A DNA stretch of 5,392 nucleotides from an uncultured Collinsella sp. (GTDB lineage: Bacteria > Actinomycetota > Coriobacteriia > Coriobacteriales > Coriobacteriaceae): contig CABSBA010000118.1 of NCBI GenBank assembly GCA_902475825.1, forward strand, positions 1 through 5,392, given 5' to 3'. Positions 1 through 4,844 of the stretch are shown here, one piece after another. The notes below the pieces were generated by a model. That model worked only from the letters and a program-made list of their open reading frames with translations. It had not been told where the DNA came from and did not search any database. The first letter of the stretch is position 1, and each line of letters starts with the position of its first letter. The position numbers and the translations under genes were made by a program.

Positions 1-50
1 CGGGTGCCCTACCGGGAGTAGCCCCGACGGTTGACAAAACTATAGGAACA

Positions 51-102
51 CCCAATGACTACCTTGACTAGTCGTTTAAGAACGTCCCCAATGACTACCT
101 TG
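51..102. repeat. 16-bp direct repeat, two copies
   Basis: The 16-mer CCCAATGACTACCTTG occurs at 51-66 and again at 87-102, a period of 36 bp. Similarity extends a few bases to the left (GAACA before the first copy, GAACGTC before the second). The second copy overlaps the right arm of the small palindrome at 70-96, so the first copy looks like a partial duplicate of the same repeat unit. An 8-bp palindrome, GACTAGTC, lies between them at 66-73. I see no gene here. Confidence 0.85.
70..96 (-). repeat. REP-like palindromic element, copy 1
   Basis: The arms AGTCGTT (70-76) and AATGACT (90-96) can form a 7-bp stem with one G-T wobble around a 13-nt loop, TAAGAACGTCCCC. The same element recurs at 3260-3286 in the opposite orientation, with only three mismatches over 26 aligned bases. 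I orient the element by its GGGGAC loop, which puts this copy on the minus strand. Size, palindromy and intergenic position fit a REP-type repeat. That such elements are moved by a RAYT (Y1) transposase in trans is family knowledge; no transposase lies in this window. Confidence 0.6.
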
Positions 103-115
103 CATCAATCTAATA

Positions 116-182
116 AGTTGCGGTGAGATAGTTCTTGAATTGGCCTTTTTGATGGCTAAACAGGAACTATCTCACCGCAACT
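116..182. repeat. Long-arm hairpin with perfect 19-bp stem
   Basis: The left arm AGTTGCGGTGAGATAGTTC (116-134) is the exact reverse complement of 164-182. Three further pairs, one a wobble, bring the stem to 22 bp around a 23-nt loop (138-160) containing TTTTT. It starts 26 bp beyond the stop codon of the minus-strand coiled-coil gene, so it could cap or terminate that transcript, but no clear T-tract follows on either strand. The architecture matches the hairpin at 3298-3361, although the arm sequences differ. Confidence 0.9.
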
Positions 183-208
183 GCGTTGGGGTGTTTTTGG
201 TAACTGAC

Positions 209-1972
209 TTACTTGCTTGCGAACAGCCAGATCAGGATGATCGCCAGAATCACGGCGACAATGCAGACGATGGCTCCGGTGAATTTGATGCGTGAGTCGC
301 GGGTACGCTCGCGCACGTCGTCCTCGGCGGCTTCGAGTTGAGCCACTTCGCGCTCGGTTTCGGCGTGCTCGGCCTTATCGCGGGCCAAGGAGCCTGCGAG
401 CGATTCGGTAATCTCGGGATGGTCGTGCACCTCGGTCGCCTGCTCGATGATCGACTGCGCATGCGCTACATCCGCCTGGGCATTGGCAATAGCCTGCTCC
501 TGCTCTCGACGCGCCTTGTCCTCGACGGCGATCTTCTCGCGCAGTTCGCGTTGGCGCGTTGCGGCGGCGGCTTTTGCGGTCTGCAGCTCGTCGCGCGCGG
601 CATCGGCCTCGGCCGTCACGGCCTGATGGGCACGCTTGGCGTCAGCGATGGGGGCTTGTGCCTGCTCGACGGCGTGCTCGGCGGCCGCGAGTGAGTGCTC
701 AAGATCGGCGGTGATGTGCGGGACATCTTCCTCGGCTTTGCGCAGGGCATCGGCCGTGTCGGAGATCTGCATCGAAAGCTCGCTGGTGCGCACCGTGTAA
801 TTGGCGGGATTCGCCGAAGGATTGCGCTGCAGCTCGGCATACTCGCGGCGCAGCGTTTCGAGTTGAGCGCGCGTGGCATCGACGGTTTGCTGCGCTGCGG
901 CAACGCCGGCGTCGCGCTCGGCCTGCACCTTGTCGCGGATGCGCTTGGAATCCTCGAGGCGGCGAACGAGGCGGTTGCCGGTTTCGCGCGAGCTTGCTTC
1001 GCGCGCCTCCACGGCATCGAGTGCGGCTTTGAGACGCCGCTCGGTGGCATCGTCCTCTTCTTTTATTTGCTCGAGCTGCGCCTTGAGCTCTGTTGCCTTG
1101 GCAGCATGGGTATCGCGGCCGATTTCTGCCGCCGCCGCGGCCTTTTGTGCCGTGTCGATGGTCTGGCGCTGCTCGGCGACGATTTGGTCGTAGCGGCCTG
1201 CGATGTCCTGGCGCGTCTCGAGTTCCTCGCCTTGATCGGCGATGCGCTGCTCCAACTCTGCCAGGTGATCGCGTGCATCGGCGAGCGCCTTCTTTGCGGC
1301 ATTCATCTCGCGCATGGCCGAGGCACCCTGGGCGATAAAAGCGCCTACGGCGTTGGCGGTGTTTGAGACGGCGCCTCCCAGATCGCGGCTGGCTGCGGGG
1401 GCATGCGGGGCGGTCGGGCGAGCGGCGTTTGCCGTGCCCGCATCGGGCGTCTGCGGCGTGGCGATGTTGCCGGTGCCGCCCTCGATCACGGAAAAGCCGG
1501 CAGCGTGCGGATCGACTGCGTCGGCACCAATGGTGGGGTGCTCGAGCTGCAGGAACGAGGGCAGGGTGCTGCCTTGGTCGGCAACGGGGGTTTCGCCGGG
1601 CACGAAGGTCGAGGCGGCCTCGGCGGCCTCCTCTTCTTCGGCGTCAATATCGGCGTCGGCCACGGCGTTTTTCATCGCTTTGACGGCATCCATCATGGAG
1701 TCCATGACGGCATCGAGCTCTTCTTCCGAAGACACCTCGATAGGGCCTTCTGCTTGCGGGGCGGCGTCCTTTTCGGGGGCGTCGTCCTGAGCGGCCGAAT
1801 CGTCGTTTTGCTCGCCGGCATCTTGGGCCGCAGGGATTTCCGTCGCAGCGCCGTTATCCAGAGTGGCGTCGTCGACGTCGGTATCATTGCAGGTCGCAGC
1901 GTCAGTATCTGCGGCGACGTCTGCTGAATCATCAATATGCTGTTGAGTCTGGGGGTCCAGCTCGTCTGTCAT
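209..1972 (-). CDS. Acidic coiled-coil protein with C-terminal membrane anchor, function unknown
   Basis: I do not recognise a named family. Starting at MTDELDPQ, the protein has 587 residues. Residues 1 to about 120 are very rich in Asp, Glu and Ala, with DAEEEEAAEAAS near 110-120. Residues 120-200 are a Pro/Ala/Gly/Thr linker. Residues about 220-555 are Ala/Glu/Gln/Arg-rich and predicted to form a long coiled coil, broken by a Pro/Asn segment (NPSANPANY) near 384-392. Residues 564-584 (FTGAIVCIVAVILAIILIW...) are a single membrane helix followed by only Ala-Ser-Lys, so the protein is tail-anchored and almost entirely cytoplasmic. There is no signal peptide. The frame stays open upstream to an ATG at 2083, but those 37 residues are unlike the rest and lack a ribosome site. 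GAGGAG at 1982-1987 lies 9 nt before the ATG at 1972 and only 3 nt before an alternative ATG at 1978. The gene stands alone. A structural or scaffolding role at the membrane is inference only. Confidence 0.85.
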   Translation of the reverse strand: MTDELDPQTQQHIDDSADVAADTDAATCNDTDVDDATLDNGAATEIPAAQDAGEQNDDSAAQDDAPEKDAAPQAEGPIEVSSEEELDAVMDSMMDAVKAMKNAVADADIDAEEEEAAEAASTFVPGETPVADQGSTLPSFLQLEHPTIGADAVDPHAAGFSVIEGGTGNIATPQTPDAGTANAARPTAPHAPAASRDLGGAVSNTANAVGAFIAQGASAMREMNAAKKALADARDHLAELEQRIADQGEELETRQDIAGRYDQIVAEQRQTIDTAQKAAAAAEIGRDTHAAKATELKAQLEQIKEEDDATERRLKAALDAVEAREASSRETGNRLVRRLEDSKRIRDKVQAERDAGVAAAQQTVDATRAQLETLRREYAELQRNPSANPANYTVRTSELSMQISDTADALRKAEEDVPHITADLEHSLAAAEHAVEQAQAPIADAKRAHQAVTAEADAARDELQTAKAAAATRQRELREKIAVEDKARREQEQAIANAQADVAHAQSIIEQATEVHDHPEITESLAGSLARDKAEHAETEREVAQLEAAEDDVRERTRDSRIKFTGAIVCIVAVILAIILIWLFASK

Positions 1973-2006
1973 AGGCATGTGCTCCTCATCGTTGTTTGTC
2001 ACCCTA

Positions 2007-2012
2007 TGATAA
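2007..2012 (-). promoter_or_regulatory. Possible -10 box for the coiled-coil gene
   Basis: On the minus strand TATCAT (5 of 6 to TATAAT) lies about 35 nt before the chosen start codon, giving a leader of roughly 25-30 nt that contains the GAGGAG ribosome site. No convincing -35 hexamer sits 16-18 bp upstream (GCGCGG is there). This is a weak call. If correct, it also argues against the upstream ATG at 2083, which would lie before the transcription start. Confidence 0.3.
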
Positions 2013-2204
2013 AGTCTCGCGCCGACATCCCGCGCCCCGCAGCAAAGTTTCAAAACGTGTTCGATGACTCGCTTGGATAGCAAATATTCGTCCTCTAAAT
2101 TCAGTTTACGCTTGACATTCCCTTCGCCGAATGACGTTGCGCCGTTCGCCTGGTGCGGTCTTTATTTTTCACTTGAACCCGCTAAAGTTGCATTTCAGCT
2201 TTTG

Positions 2205-2226
2205 GCGCGTGAAGTTGGATACGCGC
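2205..2226. promoter_or_regulatory. Inverted repeat upstream of the SDR gene
   Basis: GCGCGT (2205-2210) and ACGCGC (2221-2226) form a perfect 6-bp inverted repeat with a 10-bp spacer, 41 bp before the SDR start. It could be an operator half-site pair or a leader hairpin. CGGGC/GCCCG (2233-2244) follows closely. The divergent region 1973-2266 also holds an isolated TTGACA at 2112-2117 without a -10 box at the right distance, so I cannot place the SDR promoter. Confidence 0.25.
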
Positions 2227-2266
2227 AGTCGGCGGGCGTGCCCGTCGCGATTCGAAAGGACTTCGT

Positions 2267-3067
2267 ATGGGACTTTTCACTGGTAAGACCGTAATCGTTA
2301 CCGGCGGCGGCAAGGCCACGCTTAAGGACGGCTCCGCTGGCTCCATCGGCTACGGCATTGATATCGCTTTTGCCAAGGAGGGCGCAAACCTCGTCATTAC
2401 CGGCCGCAACGTTGCCAAGCTCGAGGCTGCCAAGGAGTCCCTCGAGGCCGAGTACGGCATCAAGGTTCTGCCTGTTCAGGCCGATGTCTCGGCTGGTCAG
2501 GACAACGAGGCCGTCGTCCAGAACGTCATCGACAAGGCCATCGAGGAGTTCGGCCGCATCGACGCCGTCGTCAACAACGCTCAGGCCAGTGCCTCGGGCG
2601 TGACCATCGCCGACCACACCATGGATCAGTTTAACCTGGCCATTTATTCCGGTCTGTATGCCACCTATCTGTACATGCAGAAGGCCTATCCGCACCTGAA
2701 GGAGACCAAGGGCTCCGTGGTCAACTTTGCCTCGGGCGCCGGCCTGTTTGGCAACTACGGCCAGTGCAGCTATGCCGCCGCCAAGGAGGGCATCCGCGGT
2801 CTGACTCGCGTTGCCGCCAACGAGTGGGGCAAGGACGGCATCAACGTCAACATCGTGTGCCCGCTCGCTTGGACCGCTGCGCTCGAGAATTTCCAGGATG
2901 CTTATCCCGAGGCGTTCAAGGCCAACGTCCACATGCCGCCGGCAGGCCACTACGGCGACGTCGAGAAGGAGATTGGCCGCGTGGTCGTTCAGCTCTGCGG
3001 CCCCGACTTTAAGTACATGAACGGCGAGACTGTCACCCTCGAGGGTGGCATGGGCCAGCGGCCTTAA
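2267..3067 (+). CDS. Classical-type SDR family NAD(P)-dependent oxidoreductase
   Basis: A 266-residue Rossmann-fold short-chain dehydrogenase/reductase, cytoplasmic, presumably interconverting an alcohol and a ketone with NAD(H) or NADP(H). The cofactor site begins KTVIVTGGG (7-15), but the glycine loop carries about eleven extra residues before GSIGYG (25-30). The second strand ends in ITGRN (44-48), where Arg47 would favour NADP(H). ADV (72-74) fits adenine-ring contact. NNAQ (103-106) replaces the usual NNAG. Ser156, Tyr169 and Lys173 (YAAAK) form the catalytic triad with FabG-like spacing. The helix normally carrying the tetrad Asn reads IYSGLY (126-131), with no Asn. The C-terminus GETVTLEGGMG matches the family's final strand and length is normal. 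AAAGGA at 2255-2260 lies 6 nt before the ATG. The gene is apparently monocistronic. Substrate is unknown: 3-oxoacyl-ACP reductase, sugar-alcohol or hydroxysteroid dehydrogenase are all possible, and true FabG is unlikely given the altered loop. Confidence 0.93.
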   Translation: MGLFTGKTVIVTGGGKATLKDGSAGSIGYGIDIAFAKEGANLVITGRNVAKLEAAKESLEAEYGIKVLPVQADVSAGQDNEAVVQNVIDKAIEEFGRIDAVVNNAQASASGVTIADHTMDQFNLAIYSGLYATYLYMQKAYPHLKETKGSVVNFASGAGLFGNYGQCSYAAAKEGIRGLTRVAANEWGKDGINVNIVCPLAWTAALENFQDAYPEAFKANVHMPPAGHYGDVEKEIGRVVVQLCGPDFKYMNGETVTLEGGMGQRP

Positions 3068-3068
3068 G

Positions 3069-3097
3069 GGTTCCGCCGTTCTACCGAACGGCGGACC
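3069..3097 (+). terminator. GC-rich hairpin just after the SDR stop
   Basis: CCGCCGTTC (3073-3081) pairs perfectly with GAACGGCGG (3086-3094) around the loop TACC. The stem grows to about 12 bp with one bulged T. It begins 2 nt after the TAA. No T-tract follows (ACCAGTCG), so it is more likely a 3'-end stabilising stem or Rho-type end than a classical intrinsic terminator. Confidence 0.5.
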
Positions 3098-3116
3098 AGT
3101 CGACGCTGCGCGCCAC

Positions 3117-3202
3117 CCAGAGCGACAATTTGTCATTCAAAAGGCACGGCATGACCAGAAGGTCTATGCCGTCCTCTTTTCATGCCAATTTGTTCGCTCT
3201 GG
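3117..3202. repeat. Inverted repeat enclosing the probable terminator
   Basis: CCAGAGCGA (3117-3125) is the exact reverse complement of TCGCTCTGG (3194-3202). Inside it, GGCATGA (3149-3155) can pair either with ATGCC at 3166-3170 (terminator stem) or with TCATGCC at 3180-3186, so two folds compete. It may be a decayed palindromic repeat or a transcript-end structure. Confidence 0.45.
3147..3180 (+). terminator. Probable intrinsic terminator of the SDR gene
   Basis: CGGCATGACC (3147-3156) pairs with 3161-3171 (GGTCTATGCCG, one bulged T) around an AGAA loop, giving a 10-bp stem. TCCTCTTTT (3172-3180) follows. A CAAAA run before the left arm (3138-3142) would give a weaker T-tract on the other strand. 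It lies 80 nt after the SDR stop, and nothing on the plus strand precedes tgt, so it should end the SDR transcript. Confidence 0.55.
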
Positions 3203-3259
3203 CGACCGCTCGCTGACATTCCCAAAACATCGGCGTTGGCGTGGCTGGTAAATAGCTCC

Positions 3260-3286
3260 ACTCATTGGGGACGTACTTAAATGAGT
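3260..3286 (+). repeat. REP-like palindromic element, copy 2
   Basis: ACTCATT (3260-3266) and AATGAGT (3280-3286) form a perfect 7-bp stem around the 13-nt loop GGGGACGTACTTA. It is the inverted counterpart of 70-96: the loop differs by one base. In the stem, one base pair is swapped (G-C in one copy, C-G in the other) and one G-T wobble becomes a Watson-Crick pair, so pairing is kept while sequence changes. Confidence 0.6.
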
Positions 3287-3297
3287 ACCCGCCGAAC

Positions 3298-3361
3298 GAG
3301 AGTGGATAATCTCCCGTTTTTGGTCTGTGTTTCGGGCAAAAGTGGGAGATTATCCACTCTC
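3298..3361. repeat. Long-arm hairpin with perfect 18-bp stem
   Basis: GAGAGTGGATAATCTCCC (3298-3315) is the exact reverse complement of 3344-3361. Seven more inner pairs (two wobbles, then TTTTG/CAAAA) can extend it to about 25 bp with a 14-nt loop (3323-3336). It ends about 90 bp before the tgt -10 box, so it would lie outside the tgt mRNA if that promoter is used. No T-tract directly follows either arm, which speaks against a simple terminator. Confidence 0.9.
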
Positions 3362-3448
3362 ATGAGATGGGCGTCCGAAAATCCACGCTCGTTTGCTGCC
3401 CCCTTTGCGTCAGTTTCTGTCGAGTCGGTGCTCCTTGCGGGTTGCCCG

Positions 3449-3454
3449 TATAAT
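3449..3454 (+). promoter_or_regulatory. -10 box of the tgt promoter
   Basis: A perfect TATAAT lies 37 bp before the tgt start codon, placing transcription start near 3461 and leaving about 30 nt of leader with AAGGAG (3477-3482). The -35 region is weak: TCGGTG at 3425-3430 with an 18-bp spacer is the best fit. An activator or simply weak basal expression would explain this. Confidence 0.5.
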
Positions 3455-3491
3455 GGTTTGCGTATGAACCGCAACCAAGGAGTTCCAGTTT

Positions 3492-4631
3492 ATGGACCAG
3501 AGCCTTTTTAAATTCGACCTGATCGCCGAGGACCCGACGACGCACGCGCGTGCCGGCGTACTGCACACCCCGCACGGCGATATCGAGACGCCAATCTTTA
3601 TGCCCGTGGGCACCAAGGCAAACGTCAAGGGTATTCCTACCGAGACCGTCAAACAGCTCGGCGCCCAGATCGTGCTTGCCAACACCTATCACCTGTCCAT
3701 GCGTCCCGGCGAGGACACCATTGCCGAGCTGGGCGGCCTGCACAAGTTTATGAACTGGCACGGCCCCATTCTTACCGATTCGGGCGGCTTCCAGGTGTTC
3801 AGCCACAACGACGCCGTCAAGCTCACCGACGAGGGCGTGCGCTTTATCGTCAATGACTACGACGGCCGCCACGTGTTCTGGACGCCCGAGGACAACATGG
3901 AAATCGCCATGAAGCTCGGCTCCGACATCTGCATGCAGCTCGACCAGTGCCCGGGCTATCCCGCCACGCGCGCCTACGTCGAGCGCGCCGTTGAGCTGTC
4001 GAGTATGTGGGCCGAGCGCTGCTATAAGGCGCATACCCGCGATGACCAGGCGCTCTTTGGCATCGTTCAGGGCGGCATGCATCTGGACCTGCGCCTGCGC
4101 TCGCTGCGCCATCTGGAGGAGTGCGGCGACTTCCCGGGATACGGCATCGGCGGCTACTCGGTGGGCGAGGACCACGAGACCATGTTCGAGACGCTGGCGC
4201 CGCTTGTGAGCGAGTACATGCCTAAGCACAAGCCGCGCTACCTCATGGGCGTCGGCAACCCTACCACGCTCGTGCGCGGCGTGGGCGTGGGTATCGACAT
4301 GTTCGACTGCGTGCTGCCGACGCGCACCGGCCGCATGGGTACGGCGTTCTCCAGTGAAGGTCGCCTTAACTTCCGCAACGCGCGCTTTGCGCACGACGAC
4401 GGCCCTATCGACCCCACCTGCACCTGCCCGGTGTGCACGGGCGGCTACAGCCGTGCGCTCATCCGTCACATGGTCACGCAGAAGGAGATGCTCGGCGGTA
4501 TTCTGCTGTCGATGCACAACATCTACTACCTGCTCAACCTTATGCAGCGTGCCCGTCAGGCCATTATCGAGGGCCGCTACGGCGCGTTTGTGAGCGACTG
4601 GATGAACAGTCCTGCGGCGGTGGACTACTAA
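3492..4631 (+). CDS. tgt: tRNA-guanine(34) transglycosylase
   Basis: Queuosine-pathway enzyme of 379 residues, the usual bacterial length. It exchanges guanine at wobble position 34 of tRNAs with GUN anticodons (Asp, Asn, His, Tyr) for the queuosine precursor preQ1, acting in the cytoplasm as a TIM-barrel homodimer. Landmarks: TDSGGFQ with catalytic Asp96; MQLDQCP (Asp151) and IVQGG (Gln193) for base recognition; GIGGYSVGE (218-226), the pocket loop; MGVGNP (252-257); FDCVLPTRTGRMGT with the nucleophile Asp272; and the zinc site Cys310, Cys312, Cys315 and His342 near the C-terminus. The loop Val224 is of bacterial type, while Tyr222 replaces the Leu common in bacterial enzymes. The ATG is 9 nt after AAGGAG (3477-3482), and the MDQSLFKFDLIAED start matches the family's N-terminus. 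queA and other queuosine genes are not adjacent. The gene appears to be its own transcription unit, with a TATAAT box upstream and a strong terminator downstream. Confidence 0.97.
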   Translation: MDQSLFKFDLIAEDPTTHARAGVLHTPHGDIETPIFMPVGTKANVKGIPTETVKQLGAQIVLANTYHLSMRPGEDTIAELGGLHKFMNWHGPILTDSGGFQVFSHNDAVKLTDEGVRFIVNDYDGRHVFWTPEDNMEIAMKLGSDICMQLDQCPGYPATRAYVERAVELSSMWAERCYKAHTRDDQALFGIVQGGMHLDLRLRSLRHLEECGDFPGYGIGGYSVGEDHETMFETLAPLVSEYMPKHKPRYLMGVGNPTTLVRGVGVGIDMFDCVLPTRTGRMGTAFSSEGRLNFRNARFAHDDGPIDPTCTCPVCTGGYSRALIRHMVTQKEMLGGILLSMHNIYYLLNLMQRARQAIIEGRYGAFVSDWMNSPAAVDY

Positions 4632-4642
4632 GAGCGGCGCGG

Positions 4643-4740
4643 GCGCTTGCAGAGCGCTAGCAACGGCAAGGGGCGAGCGCTGGCCGGTCATCACGTTCGC
4701 TAACACCGTCTGCGAGACCGATGACCGATAGCTTGCAAGC
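4643..4740 (+). other. Hairpin-rich spacer after tgt
   Basis: The spacer between tgt and the LOG gene holds three short perfect inverted repeats: GCGCT/AGCGC (4643-4657), CGGTCATC/GATGACCG (4685-4692 with 4720-4727) and the 10-bp palindrome GCTTGCAAGC (4731-4740). A weak -35-like TTGATG follows at 4743-4748 with CGAATA 17 bp later. The stretch could be the tgt mRNA tail or a structured leader of the LOG gene. I recognise no known RNA family. Confidence 0.4.
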
Positions 4741-4780
4741 ACTTGATGCATCGTGGGTACCATATCGAATAGTTGATGTT

Positions 4781-4829
4781 CGGGCGGGTGTTTGACGCAT
4801 GGCGTCGACCCCGCCCGTTTTTCTTTTTC
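4781..4829 (+). terminator. Strong intrinsic terminator between tgt and the LOG gene
   Basis: CGGGCGGG (4781-4788) pairs perfectly with CCCGCCCG (4810-4817). An inner stem GACGC/GCGTC (4794-4798 with 4802-4806) closes an ATG loop. TTTTTCTTTTTC follows at 4818-4829. This should end the tgt transcript. It finishes only 5 nt before the AGGAG of the next gene, so a LOG-gene promoter upstream of it would place the terminator inside that gene's leader. Confidence 0.85.
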
Positions 4830-4844
4830 TCGATAGGAGTACCC

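Larger units (their letters stand above)
3068..3491. other. 424-bp non-coding region between SDR and tgt
   Basis: This gap holds, in order: a stop-proximal hairpin, nested inverted repeats around a probable terminator, the second REP-like palindrome, a long-arm hairpin and the tgt promoter. Short frames here (for example on both strands across 3277-3511) encode near-identical peptides because they read through the palindrome, and they are not genes. Positions 3206-3259 and 3363-3440 show nothing I can name. Confidence 0.7.

Noticed and set aside
51..182. CRISPR array
   Set aside because: Only two repeat copies with a 20-bp gap, and no regular spacers or cas genes.
695..1366. 223-codon open frame on the plus strand inside the coiled-coil gene, and several others there
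   Set aside because: They mirror the GC-biased codons of the minus-strand gene, lack proper ribosome sites, and look like random Cys/Leu/Gly-rich translations.
1973..2083. 37-residue N-terminal extension of the coiled-coil protein
   Set aside because: No ribosome site precedes the ATG at 2083, composition differs, and the region holds a -10-like box and the GAGGAG serving the start at 1972.
2112..2117. TTGACA as -35 of the SDR promoter
   Set aside because: No acceptable -10 hexamer 15-19 bp downstream, and it lies 150 bp from the start codon.
2195..3136. 313-codon open frame on the minus strand opposite the SDR gene
   Set aside because: It is a codon-bias shadow of a clear SDR gene, with no ribosome site and no recognisable motif.
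3281..3511. 76-codon plus-strand frame and its 65-codon minus-strand twin around 3277-3474
   Set aside because: Both read through the 18-bp inverted repeat and so encode the same short peptide twice; this is a palindrome artefact.
4750..4770. T-box-like GTGGGTACC before a terminator
   Set aside because: It only loosely resembles the T-box GGTGGTACC motif, no stem I or specifier loop is evident, and the downstream gene is not amino-acid related.
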